DNA of 45,328 nucleotides from Saccoglossus kowalevskii (GCF_000003605.2 NW_003150755.1:547610-592937); one strand, 5' to 3'; shown: positions 35,260-45,328, counted from the first letter of the stretch. Program-made: numbers and translations. The notes: generated by a model not told the origin, from the letters alone.

Positions 35260-37770
35260 GTGAATAATATATAGCATAGTTGGATTAGATGAACTCTATC
35301 TATGCAAATATCAGCGGTTGTTGTATGCTTTGAACACGGAGCAAATCGCTGCTGGGTAATCTATTGGAAGAATAGAGTTAAATCGGCAAACTTCCGATAT
35401 CAGCTAAAATAGTAACACAGTACAATGTTAATATTTACAAAGCGTCGTTATCAATGTGCTCATAGCGGGCATATACAATATTGGTTCATGTTGATGTCAT
35501 TTAACGTTGACTTTGCCAAAGATAACATGACGTTAAATTCTCATCCAACATTGAGCACATACTTAAAATGCATTTGCACGGAAGTACTCACATTCTGTAC
35601 TTAGTCAAAACATAGCAAATATAATCTCAAACTCAATACTCCATTTACATGTATAACGTGAATGACTATATGTTACTATGGAATATAGTTTACCTATTTT
35701 TTTCTTAGCCTTTAACCATATTAAGTAATATTTAATATACTAGTGCATTTTTTATCATTGTATGTAAATAAATTCAATGTTCGAGACTGTTGCTTTGGAA
35801 AGCTTCGAATCATGTCGTCTACCTAACTTTTAGCTTTATTTGTTGTCCGAAATATGTAAAATATAGAGTTTTCAAAGTTCCGTTGTCAACATTGATAATA
35901 ATTACGTGAGTTTGAACTTCGTTCTAATAAGGTATTGTTATTTGTTGACTTCAGGACAAATAATTCGACTTCATGACTATCGCAGTCAGATTCAAAGTAA
36001 AACCTTGAAGACATTTTGATTCAAGTGTTGTTGAAAACTATTGCCGATCAATGAAGTATCAAATACAACTAACTGTGAACTAAACACATTGTATTCATAC
36101 GAATATCACCCCTAGTTATATGCATTGAACATGGAGCCAACCGCTGCTGGGAAAGAAAAAAAAACACATTAGAATATAACAGTTATTGAACGCTATCAGC
36201 CGAAATGATAAGATGACAGAACATAATACTATGCCAATATTGGACAAAGATATTGTGTCTTTATTAGTGTCTTTATTAGTGTTCAGCGTCCGCATATAAC
36301 ATATTAATTATCAACTTTTCACCAGCTCCATAGTGAATATAGCCTTCATCCACCATACACGTGTAATAAAGTAATAACCATACATATAATATAATAGATA
36401 TATCAATCGTCAATGTTATACAACATCAACTATAAACACCTTATCCATAAATATAACAAAGTAATCATGTTTATGTGTTTGCGACGTGATACAGTACTGC
36501 AACATTTCTAAATGTTAGCTTACTGAGGAGAATGCACCAGTAAGACAAGCTACGAGTCTACTGCCAGATAGGAGTGGAAAATGAAATATTTTTTGTTCAT
36601 TGGTCAATTGACGATTGGCAGAAATATTGACATGTGACGTAATAGTATATATGCGAAACCTGTATGACATGTATGCATTTGTTGTACGCAGCTATTCAAT
36701 TATTGTAGCGATATTTATATATTGAAATTGTATGAATAATTGTGCTCCAAAAAGAAAACTGTTGTTAATGTTAATGTCCGAACGTTCTCATATCTGTATT
36801 TTCGAAAGGTTTGAAATACTCTTTGCTCATTGGTCAATTGTCGATTAACTAGGGTTCGCCTCAGTTTGGTAATGAGCATTTCAGGTAAATGAAACGCCCG
36901 CCTCTGCTAGGGTGAAATCGTACGTGGCAGCCACAGGAGACTCATTAAACTTTCACTCCATAAAATTATTATTTACAACAATGTATGAGAGGTCTGGAAA
37001 TTATTGTTCTCGTGGCCAATATTAGTGTCAATCATGTTGACTGATAACTAACTGCATAAATAAAAGCACTGAAAGAACACGTTCCTGGTATACACATAAA
37101 CAAGATAATCCGCTTTTACGTAAATTCACTGGGTGCAGTAAGTTTGTGAAGTGTTTAACGTTAATTTTTACTGCGGTGCTCCCAATGGAGTGATTACTAT
37201 AGCAACGCTTTCCGCAGGTTGTTCTCGTATCCAAGGGATACTACTAGTACGATGTTTGTATCGTAAAAGAATCCAGCTTGTTTTTAAATATAATGGAGGT
37301 CTGCAGATATCGCCAACATTGTATTGTCCAGGTACTACTGTATTATGATGCGTGAAGTAAGTCTGTCTCCATTCTAGACTTGGAGAAGATTTTGTGCTAA
37401 TATTTAGTATACAGCTAATAGATTAGCAATTATTTAGTCATGGAACAAGGATTACTACTAGTGTCGTTTTACTTTCTGTGTATTTAACTTGATACCATAT
37501 GAGGTTATGATACGCCTATAATTACATAATTGATTAAGCCCGATGATATCTTATATTGATTTTGATGGTGGAAAGACACAACCGTGTCACATGTGTATGT
37601 GTGGCACATGCAAATACAGGCTAAGAAAATATATGCTAAATATACCAATTTCAAATGGTAATCTCTTCTGTGTCAGAAATATCCCCCTTCGACCATTACT
37701 GAATAGATGAGCTCGAAATATATTTCCAACACATCAACTTCCAATGTGTTTTTAACAAAATTCCTTTGTC
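35260..37770. repeat. U3, third and shortest copy of the segmental repeat
   Basis: It matches U2 from its left end. The CATGGAGCCAA-CGCTGCTGG landmark is at 36129 and an older version at about 35336. The block equivalent to U1 22,000-23,400 is missing: sequence jumps from the GTGGCCAATATTAGTG landmark (37013) to the CGCTTTTACGTAAATTCACTGG landmark (37111). The right end (about 37,630-37,760) matches U1 24,275-24,420. Confidence 0.75.
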
Positions 37771-37821
37771 TATTCAAAACACATCAATTTATATGTTTCC
37801 AACTGTCATTCAAGTGTTTTG

Positions 37822-37838
37822 TCGCTAGATGGCGCTAC
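37822..37838. promoter_or_regulatory. CTCF-like motif, copy 2
   Basis: TCGCTAGATGGCGCTAC is identical to the copy at 1700-1716 although the surrounding duplicate has diverged. It has the same orientation as copy 1. Confidence 0.35.
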
Positions 37839-37858
37839 ATACAAGAACGATGCATTAC

Positions 37859-38026
37859 CTCACACAACACTTCATGATATCTTGATAGAATAGTTCTATG
37901 ATATATAATCTTCGCATCATATTTTTTCTAATTTGCCACCTGTTCCTGCGGATCCTGGTCGACATATTCCACCACGAGTAGTTGGATGCCTTCTTGTCGC
38001 ATGGCAACAACCATTTATTCCATCTC
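37859..38026 (-). pseudogene. receptor exon 4 pseudo-exon
   Basis: Read on the minus strand, this is the receptor exon beginning LMEEMVVAMRQEGIQ, with damage. The fourth codon Glu is now TAA, a later Leu (before KKHDA) is TAG, and a 4-base insertion is followed by a 4-base deletion near the donor. The AG acceptor (TTAG) and the GAG|GTAATG donor survive. Without other exons recognisable around it, this is the relic of a partial or tandem gene duplication. Confidence 0.9.
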
Positions 38027-38860
38027 CTAACATAATGATCATACTCAAAATTTATCCATATTTCACGATTTTGTTATTGATACGTCGTGCCAAAAGTCAT
38101 GTACAAAAAACGGCAAGTAGTTGTAGTGCTATATAGCTGTAGCTAGAATGTGCTGGAATTGGGGACAATCCATCATAAAAACAATCTAAAAAAAACATGT
38201 ATACTGCGACCGTGCCTAAAGAAACGTGTACTCGACCTATCAATAGCTTCTTTGTGTTGTTTTTTCAACGGCTTTTCTCATCTCGATGGCAGCGATTAAT
38301 TATTAATTTTACATGTTTCTTGGGAATAAGTGTCAAGATGCAAAGTATTATAAACACTAAATTACATTCAGCATTCAACGTTCTATTTTAAACAAAACTT
38401 GTAAAATGTAAGATGTAAAAAAAATGTAAAAACAAAACATACATGATTATCAAAGGTTTAGATTGACATTACACAGAGTGTCTTGAGGCTCCGTTTTGAA
38501 TTTTCTTGGAGACGATTTCCTGGATTATTATCTTGACTATAAAAGCTTTAGACGGGTTAGATTTTTGTTTCCCTTCTGTCTAATATCTGTATTGTATGTC
38601 AGATAAATATTATCTAATGAAAAAAATTTATACCTCGACTTCATGCAGAAAATACTGTCTACGATTTAAATAATATTCTGTGTTTATTTCTTATGGTACT
38701 CCAAATATTTTCAAGGATCGTCTTACATAGACATGAGATTTAAACTATTAAAGTTAAAGTCGCTACACTGGCCTTGTAGTGCTAATCTATTAAAACAAGT
38801 TTTTTAACTTGTCTTGGATATGTTCATTTAGTTGACTTCTACCTTATAGTCCAGTCAATT

Positions 38861-39189
38861 TATGGTTTGACCCATCACAAATTGCAACAGAAATAATTTC
38901 TTCACAATACATTCCAGGGAGGTGCCTAGATTGACATACTAAAAGTCTAGGAAAATCTAGGCTTCCGAAAAATACCTAATTTGCATATATTCAAAATGGC
39001 CGTTTGGTGCATTTTTACAACATGGAAAGTATAACTATTAGGACATATCTTTAATTCTAGATGACATTTTTTAGATATTCAAGTTGCTGCGATATGGTTT
39101 GGTGTGTGTGAATGTATGTGATTGTGAAACATTTGATTAAATAACAATCCCATTTGCATAAATCCAATATCGCCATCAAAATAGTATCA
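38861..39189. other. AT-rich spacer with an imperfect 50-base direct repeat
   Basis: CCTAATTTGCATATATTCAA then AATGGCCG near 38974 is echoed near 39149 as CCATTTGCATAAATCCAATA then TCGCCATC. The spacing is about 175 bases. It may be the non-coding leader of the following DIRS-like element or an unrelated insertion. Confidence 0.4.
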
Positions 39190-39466
39190 TTTAAATGTGC
39201 AACTTTGGGCGGCCCCTCGGAGTCTGTTCCTCGTAATGACTCCGTGAGCCACGCCGTGGGGTGAGGGGGGGGGTCATCGATTCTAGTGACCCGATGTTCA
39301 CCCCCCTCGATCCTGAAACAGTCACTCACGGTAAGACTGACACTTCCGGGATCCATAGTTCTGCATTCGGTATTGCTTTGGATCCCGTCGAGCGCTGGAC
39401 GTAGGGGAAACGCACAGACGGTGTTGATGGCAGAACTTAGTCCCCTGCGGGATAGAGGCCAATTTT

Positions 39467-39967
39467 ATGCTCAACCTTTTCCACTGCATCAAGCGCTACC
39501 CGATCAAGCAGTGTTTGAGACTGGAGCCAGCAGAGTCTCGAGTCAAATCTCGTTCCCCGATCAGATCCTTCGGTTCCTCCCCCAACCTCGGTACCACACA
39601 TTTTTTTGGTTCGGTAGGATGGGCAAAGGGGGTTGCAGCGTTCATGGAATATTTCGACCGGTTAGTCGGAAACAATCCACGCACTGAGAGCAGATTGGCG
39701 ACCCTCAACCTTCGAGTTGTGGCCAGCCCACTGGAACGAATTGTTTTGCGCCGCCAGCACTCTGAAGTCTTAATGGCGGAATGCACCAGCCTCCTAGACC
39801 AGCAGACACAGCCATTGGTGGGACACCACAAGGTTAAGCGGGATATACTGCAGTGTCATCTGGCTCTCGTGGCAGGGGCTGCCTCTGTACAGCGGAATGT
39901 GGTTTTCACTGGGCACACCACCGCCTCAGTTACGCAGGCTGGACCTACACCACCCTCTTTTTTTTGA
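39467..39967 (+). pseudogene. DIRS gag-like remnant
   Basis: This is a 166-codon frame with no clear motif. It overlaps another open frame (39286-39687), and reading probably shifts between them. It precedes the RT, which is where DIRS gag belongs. The call rests on position and GC content, not on recognised domains. Confidence 0.4.
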
Positions 39968-40204
39968 GGATGAAAGGAGCAGTGTCGGTGCTTCGGGATC
40001 CCACTGACCAGTTGGTATATGTTAGACCCGTGAGCCAGTTTTGCTTCTGCTAAGGGCAAGCGGTAAGTAAGAGTGGCGACCCCCCCAGGAAGAAGGGACC
40101 AGGTGGTGGTCCCCTCTTCTTCCTCGAGGGTCGCACTACCCAGCTTACAGGGGAGCAGGTTTTATGCTTCCGCTTGCGACAAGGGGGATGGGCATATGTT
40201 CGGC

Positions 40205-41340
40205 GGGAGGCAGAGTCGGAACCTATCGTCTTCTACTCGCAAGTATTGGTGGTTCCAAAGACTACAACTGAGACTACAGGTGGCTGTGCCCCGTTCTGGA
40301 CTTAAGCAGACTAAATCAGTATGAGCTTCCTGGAAACGCCGAGCACCATATTATTCTCCGTGCTCTGTTTCTACTGGTTAGCCTCGCTAGATTTGAGCGA
40401 TACTTGCCCGCACAAACCGATACACACCCAACTCCCTTGATTCGCCCAGTTAAGCCAAGTTGTCGAGCGAGGGGTGCTCCCCTCCAGGTTTTGCATGGCT
40501 CCATACGTACTCACCAGAGTTTGGAAACAGGTGGTGCTACTGCTGCACCGGTACACATCACATCAGTACACATCAACATGTACCTAGATGGTTGGTTGCT
40601 ACACAACCCAACAAGGGGTGGTTAGTCAAACAGTAAGGCTAACACTAGATTTTCTAGACCAATTGTGCTTCCTAGTAAATCGAGCAAGTCCCACCCTCAG
40701 CCAACACAACAGTTGGTGTTCCTGGCCAGGGAGTTCGAGGTGGGCTTGGTACGGTCGCCGTTGCCTAAACGACCTAGCCAAACGCCTAGTCAGCGTTCCC
40801 TCTGTGTCCCTCCAAGAACTAATACGGAACTAATGCCCGTTACAGTGCACTTTTGTTGCAACACCGGGCTCTCTTATGGGAACTGGAGAGGCGAGTAACA
40901 CTCTCGGACCAAGTGAGGGATGCCTTGCCCTGATGGTCGGCAATTGCCAACCTCAGGCAGGGGGTCCCCTCGGACCCACTCGCCACAGCTATGAATCGGG
41001 AAAAGGATGCCTTCCTCACATGTTGGAGAGCGCACCTATTGGACTACCATATCAACTGGCTCGAACTTAAAGAAGTGCACTTAGCACTACTTCACTTTCT
41101 ACCCATAGTTCGAGACCACAGAGTCTTTCTTCACACAGACAACACAGCGATGGTCTCCTATAGCTACAAGGAGGGGACCAGATACCCATCGTTGTCAGTC
41201 CTAGCAGAGTGAATTCTCCTTTGGCACCTAGAATACAATGTGGAGCTAGCCGCACACCACCTTCCAGGGACGAGAAAGAGTCAAGCGGACACCCTCTCGT
41301 GGCGGCTCCGTCTCCAGAACGCGGAGTGGGGGATAACCTC
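40205..41340 (+). pseudogene. DIRS reverse transcriptase and RNase H remnant
   Basis: Visible in changing frames are PVLDLSRLNQY (near 40290), APYVLTRVWKQV (near 40501), MYLDGWLLHN (near 40578), SHPQPTQQLVFLAREFEVGL (near 40686), WLELKEVHLALLHFLP (near 41056), FLHTDNTAMVSY (near 41126) and HHLPGTRKSQADTLSW (near 41257). This is the DIRS/Ty3-like RT followed by RNase H. The catalytic Tyr-Leu-Asp-Asp is Tyr-Leu-Asp-Gly, a TGA lies at 41210-41212, and frame changes occur near 40330, 40570 and 40980. A repeated GTACACATCA just before the YLDG site looks like a small duplication that caused one shift. Confidence 0.8.
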
Positions 41341-41689
41341 AATGGGTAACCTCCAGACTGTTTCGGTGGTGGGACGGTCCAATGTTAGGCCTATTCACCA
41401 CACCCCGGAACGTCAAGCTCCCGACGTACACGACACTCCTGCCGACTCCAGGAGCCTGGGCCAGGGACACTTTGTCGACCCCCGTGGACTCACATGGACG
41501 TGTACGTCTTTCCTCCCTTCCCGCTATTCACCGGATACTGGAGAAACTTCGACAGGAGCGCATCTGCACTTTGACGCAAGCGCGCCCAACCGGCCAAGCA
41601 AGTTTCCACTACTGTTTAAAATGTTAGTCTTCCTGACGACGCACTGCCTTTGAGCCCAGCAGTGTAGCACTTACACGCATCAAGGCTCT

Positions 41690-41890
41690 CAATTGATTCA
41701 CTCAGATTTTTTCTGAGTGGGCTGCCAACGTCCTGGCCAGGGCGAACAGGGATCCCACCAACACAGCCTACGCCTCGAAATGACGTGCGTACACTGATTG
41801 GTGTAGTGGAAGGGAGATTCATGCCATCCTTTTTTTGGCCAGACAGCTGACTTTTCGTCCATCATTTGAACGCAATGGGCTTTCAGCGAT
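41690..41890 (+). pseudogene. start of DIRS tyrosine recombinase region
   Basis: The frame FSEWAANVLARANRDPTNTA, then YASK, stop, RAYTDWCSGREIHAIL resembles the SAM-like N-terminal part of DIRS recombinases (T--AYASKW--F--WC). It is interrupted by a TGA where Trp is expected. The catalytic Arg-His-Arg-Tyr domain is absent; the element is cut off at about 41,900. Confidence 0.55.
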
Positions 41891-41999
41891 TGTTGGCGTG
41901 ACGGTGTGAAATATGTTCCTCAGATTTTGTATCTAGTTGATTTAATTGTCAAAATTCGTGGAATCTGCAAAAGAATGAATATCAATCACTCTAGTAGTA

Positions 42000-43186
42000 A
42001 AGATTGACATTTTCGTCCATTACCGCATTCCTTGGTACGGAATGACGAATGCACTTATTGTTCGTATCGTCAAAGACAAATCTAAAGAAAATTATAGTGG
42101 CTATTGTGTCCGTTTTATCAAAAGTTTCAGAATCGTGCATGCCTATGTGCCTTGAGAAGTACATTTATACCAGTCACTTTCAATTTTGCTTAAATAACAG
42201 GCACTCAACAAATATATGTATTTTTGTACTGAGGGAAATTGTGGAATTTGTGCCGCCAGTCGCCAGTATTCGCTTGTTTTATGGACGCTCTAAAACGTTC
42301 GATCGGGAGAATCACTCGACATTGTTCAGTAAGTTAATTAATAGAGGTGTTACATTGTTTATTTAATGGTTTGGTATAGCAGCCAGCTTTTTTGTGTATG
42401 CTGAGCTACGGTGGTTACAGTATACTGTCACCAAAACTATTCGTATTGCATAGTAGACGAGCTTAGTGTTAAGCCTGGTTTGGCAAAAGTAGCCATTTAA
42501 CAGGCATGCCTATAAATCATTTACTTTACATCGATGACTTGATGCTAATGTCTTCGTCGGTGAAGGCGCTTCGTTGAAATATATGGTATGGTGTATGGCA
42601 TGATATTATATTTCATTCAACAAAAACGAAATGTATGGCTTTTTCCCATAAAAATTTGCATATTTGTATAACAAACCGTTACAATTTGTGATATTAAGTA
42701 TATAGCATATATATTTGCATATATAGCGTCTGCCTCTGGAGATGACGCTGGAGACATGAGCAGAACTCAGGACAATTTATGTTCACAAATATACATAAAT
42801 TTATGTATATTTATGTTCGGAACATGTGAAACGCACTTTTTTGCTCGTATTTATAGTATTTTGTGCTTAAATTTATGGAGCAATTATACTGATAAGCAGT
42901 TGCGTACACTGCATGTAACTTACAACAATGCACTTCGGTTGATTTTTAGAGAGAGAAAGCAGTGAAAGCGGTAATTGTGTCAGAAGAATTATTTTCAATT
43001 TTTCAACACTAGAAAATCTTTGTACACTTTTAAACAACGTTTGTTTCTGAGTGACAATGGTATAATAACTGTATAAACAGTATTTATTTGTTAGGTCAAG
43101 GTTTTGGTGTACCTATAGACGCCTTGTTATAAACAATGCCATTTCTAATGCAATTTTTCAATGGACCTTTGAGTCTGAAATAAAGT
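42000..43186 (+). mobile_element. CR1/L2-type LINE, 3' half with RT remnant
   Basis: Reading frames in series give NALIVRIVKDKSK (near 42047), VAIVSVLSKVSESCM with LNNRHSTNICIFVLREIVEF and TFDRENHSTLFSKLINRGV (42078-42366). These are followed by YIDDLMLMSSSVKALR (near 42523) and LWSNYTDKQLRTLHVTYNNA (near 42873). They are RT motifs of a CR1/L2-like non-LTR element, including the Y-DD site and the thumb. Several stops and frameshifts and a missing stretch between the last two RT blocks make it dead. The 3' end (ATGGACCTTTGAGTCTGAAA then TAAAG) leads straight into a TAA array, as expected for these elements. Confidence 0.8.
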
Positions 43187-43197
43187 ATAATAATAAC

Positions 43198-43254
<57 letters not shown>
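43187..43254. repeat. (TAA)n microsatellite, LINE tail
   Basis: About 22 TAA units with one C interruption directly after the LINE 3' end. Such tails are made by target-primed reverse transcription of CR1/L2-like elements. The tract may have expanded since. Confidence 0.9.
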
Positions 43255-43256
<2 letters not shown>

Positions 43257-43278
43257 CACCATACAGGGTACCATACAT

Positions 43279-43867
43279 GTTGCTGGAGGTGAGCAGTGAG
43301 AGCAAGGTACGATAAACTTTGCTGGAGGTGCTGAGTGTCAGCAAGATAATGTATATGTTGCTGGAGGTGAGCAGTGAGAGCAAGGTACGATAAACTTTGC
43401 TGGAGGTGCTGAGTGTCAGCAAGATAATGTATATGTTGCTGGAGGTGAGCAGTGAGAGCAAGGTACGATAAACTTTGCTGGAGGTGCTGAGTGTCAGCAA
43501 GATAATGTATATGTTGCTGGAGGTGAGCAGTGAGAGCAAGGTACGATAAACTTTGCTGGAGGTGCTGAGTGTCAGCAAGATAATGTATATGTTGCTGGAG
43601 GTGAGCAGTGAGAGCAAGGTACGATAAACTTTGCTGGAGGTGCTGAGTATCAGCAAGATAATGTATATGTTGCTGGAGGTGAGCAGTGAGAGCAAGGTAC
43701 GATAAACTTTGCTGGAGGTGCTGAGTGTCAGCAAGATAATGTATATGTTGCTGGAGGTGAGCAGTGAGAGCAAGGTACGATAAACTTTGCTGGAGGTGCT
43801 GAGTGTCAGCAAGATAATGTATATGTTGCTGGAGGTGAGCAGTGAGAGCAAGGTACCATAAACTTTG
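43279..43867. repeat. 78-bp higher-order minisatellite (39-bp dimer), 7 full copies plus part
   Basis: Copies begin at 43279, 43357, 43435, 43513, 43591, 43669, 43747 and 43825 (GTTGCTGGAGGTGAGC). Each 78-bp unit consists of two 39-bp monomers that agree at 27 of 39 positions by hand alignment. Copies of the 78-bp unit are almost identical; one differs at about 43648 (GTATCAG for GTGTCAG). Because 78 is a multiple of three, the minus strand is open for 251 codons here, which is a consequence of periodicity and not evidence for a gene. Confidence 0.95.
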
Positions 43868-44085
43868 CTACAGGGGCGAATGCAAGCAGTGTACCATAAA
43901 TGTTTCTGGAGATGGATAGTGCCATTAATGTACTGTGCATTTCTTAGGAGGTGGTTACAAAGTTACCTTAAATGTATCTGAAGGTGGCGAGGTTGTGAGG
44001 TTGCAAGGGACTGTAAATGTTGGCGGAGAGTGCTAGCAAGGTACCGTATATGTTGCTGGAAGTGACAAGTGCCAACAAGGTCTAT
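43868..44085. repeat. decayed single monomers flanking the 78-bp array
   Basis: Five or six irregular copies of the monomer pattern (TTGCTGGAGGTG, then GCAAGGTAC, then ATAAATG) with lengths of about 33 to 45 bases. Examples are TTTCTGGAGATGG, TATCTGAAGGTGG and TTGCTGGAAGTGAC. They are far more diverged than the core. Confidence 0.75.
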
Positions 44086-44514
44086 ATGTTACCAGGTTTC
44101 ACCACTTATACTATTCTTTGCTGAAAACAAATTAATATGAAAACTAGGGTGGCAGATTTCCATCTGTGGTATTATCATTTTTGGGATTTTGTTGTGCTGT
44201 TGGCAACCAAACCATACAAATATACAAATCTACATTTGTATATATCTATATGTTTTTACATACATTTTTTAACACGTTTCACACCTTTTGTTTCGTATTA
44301 TTCGAGTGCATATATGAAGTGAATTGTGCAATATCGAGTGGTATACCCGACTTTGGCGCGGGGTTATTGCAAATATATTATACCAGTATATTGACAATTC
44401 GATAAAACTAGTGAAAGAAGCATTTATTTAAATTTATTATAAGATTATGATTCTGGCCATTGAACATGATTATTTATATAAACAGTATGAAGTTGTATAC
44501 TGACTGCACACAAA
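44086..44514. other. AT-rich spacer, nothing recognised
   Basis: Two overlapping short open frames rich in Phe and Tyr lie here. Their composition reflects the AT-rich sequence, and I see no domain or splice context. Confidence 0.5.
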
Positions 44515-45180
44515 AAAAACATATCCACAGTAAATAGAACATCGTAAACAAAAACAATAGCATAACAAAAGATGATCTTCCTATTATTTTACTGACTGCG
44601 TCAACTCCATTTGAAATACAGGGTTGTGTACAATTTGGATCATTAAAACAACCGACTTATCATACTACTTGTAACTGTGGATATTTGACGTTCAGTGGTA
44701 CTTGGTTTCGACCGAAGTCTGAGACATGGCGGGACGCGGTGATTTATAATGGACGGAGTCCGGCACGGCGACCTTAGACCAAACATCTGACCTGGGTACA
44801 TATTTAGTATAACCAAAGTGACAGTATGCCTGACAAGTTTTGTCGTTTTACTGGGGTACGTTTGTTAGTGTAAGATCGGATGCTCTCATCGTTTTTGTGA
44901 CACGTACATGATATGCATTGCCTCTACTCCGGCCGAAGGAAGGACTTTGCACATCGTCGATCTATTACAGTGGTTGGTGTACACTCGGGACAAATCTGCA
45001 GCCTTCGAAATTACCTTCATCATCTCCCCTAATTTATTTACCCCAGTCGAAAATTGCAATATCATATATCGTCGTCGTATTCTGTAACGAAGGTTTTGTG
45101 ACAGTATGCCTGAAAAGATTTTTCATTTTTCATATATCGTCGTCGTATTCTGTGTTATCTCGTGGTCTTTGAAACAGATG
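44515..45180 (-). repeat. R2 repeat, copy 2
   Basis: This is the counterpart of 20258-20925 in the same orientation. The minus-strand frame is interrupted early by TAA (after VPQ) and later frames shift. Near the right end CATATATCGTCGTCGTATTC occurs twice (about 45064 and 45137), and TGACAGTATGCCTGA also occurs twice (about 44819 and 45099). This indicates a short internal rearrangement absent from copy 1. Confidence 0.7.
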
Positions 45181-45328
45181 GCAATTACCCGGGTGCAATT
45201 ATAAATCGAACGCCGCTATGGGACACCGTTGTTATTTATGGCACAAATGTTTTCCTGTGCCTCGTAGTTGCTTGCATTTGTTTCGTCTTTCAGTCCCTCA
45301 ATCTCATCTAGTTGATCACCAGTTAAAT
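45181..45328. other. right edge, nothing recognised
   Basis: No open frame, repeat or RNA signature that I can support in the last 148 bases. Confidence 0.4.

Larger units (their letters stand above)
37803..38860 (-). repeat. decayed duplicate of the receptor exon 4 region
   Basis: This is colinear with 1682-3100 in the same orientation. It covers the intron on the 3' side of exon 4, exon 4 itself and the intron on the 5' side, with the part equivalent to about 2680-3000 deleted. Well-conserved landmarks are GTCGCTAGATGGCGCTACAT, TCCTGGTCGACATATTCCAC, AATACTGTCTACGATTTAAA and TTGACTTCTACCTTA. Confidence 0.88.
39190..41900 (+). mobile_element. DIRS-like tyrosine-recombinase retrotransposon, broken
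   Basis: GC content and CpG rise sharply against both flanks. Read left to right there is a gag-like segment, then reverse transcriptase, RNase H and the start of a recombinase region, in the order known for DIRS elements. Frames switch repeatedly and stops interrupt, so no protein can be made. Neither the inverted terminal repeats nor the internal complementary region of DIRS elements was found; both ends are estimates. The right end runs into a LINE fragment. Confidence 0.75.

Noticed and set aside
39496-40059. Minus-strand ORFs across the DIRS gag region
   Set aside because: They are complementary shadows of GC-rich plus-strand coding remnants; RT, RNase H and recombinase motifs all read on the plus strand.
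43096-43851. 251-codon minus-strand ORF with 26-residue repeats (LLTLSTSSKVYRTLLSLL-like)
   Set aside because: It is a by-product of the 78-bp tandem unit being divisible by three and lacking stops in that frame; it runs into the TAA tract as poly-Ile and has no domain or gene context.

Overview
This is AT-rich animal genomic DNA: short exons with GT-AG introns, one 13-kb intron, dense retroelement remnants and satellite-like arrays. I see no sign of prokaryotic DNA. The receptor family and the retroelement types (DIRS-like, a CR1/L2-type LINE and a small LTR element) fit a marine invertebrate such as a bivalve, lancelet, hemichordate or cnidarian. The species cannot be fixed by eye.

Region 1 (1-17,240) is the only convincing host gene. 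It is a GABA-B-receptor-like class C GPCR on the minus strand, read as seven exons from 17,137 down to 59. Together they encode about 404 residues: a signal peptide and most of the Venus-flytrap domain. The seven-transmembrane part would lie beyond the left edge. Exon 1 is separated from exon 2 by a 13.2-kb intron. That intron holds a tRNA-like insertion with target-site duplications, a near-consensus RFX X-box, and a CpG-rich pocket with two 75-bp-spaced repeats. The receptor resembles GABA-B1 in framework but lacks one of its two conserved disulphides and most ligand-contact residues, so it is probably an orphan or differently liganded paralogue.

Region 2 (18,500-38,860) is a repeat landscape. 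It holds a 34-bp minisatellite and a low-copy repeat (R2, also at 44.5 kb). It also holds a segmental repeat (the U unit) in three direct copies at about 21.4-25.3, 26.5-34.4 and 35.3-37.8 kb, plus the detached tail of a fourth at 19.6-20.2 kb. The middle copy is split by a 2,467-bp minus-strand LTR retrotransposon with a 4-bp target duplication. Right after U3, at 37.8-38.9 kb, is a decayed copy of receptor exon 4 and its flanking introns. The exon copy has two stops and indels, so part of the receptor gene was duplicated upstream of itself. A CTCF-like motif is identical in both copies.

Region 3 (38,860-44,085) is a GC-richer DIRS-type element with gag-like, RT, RNase H and tyrosine-recombinase remnants. 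It is broken by stops and frameshifts, and its RT active site is altered to YLDG. A CR1/L2-type LINE 3' half follows and ends in a TAA microsatellite. Next to it is a 78-bp array built from two diverged 39-bp monomers, edged by decayed single monomers: a small higher-order repeat. Region 4 (44,086-45,328) holds the second R2 copy.

No CRISPR array or intact mobile-element gene was found. Most short ORFs lie in repeats or introns and look like chance.
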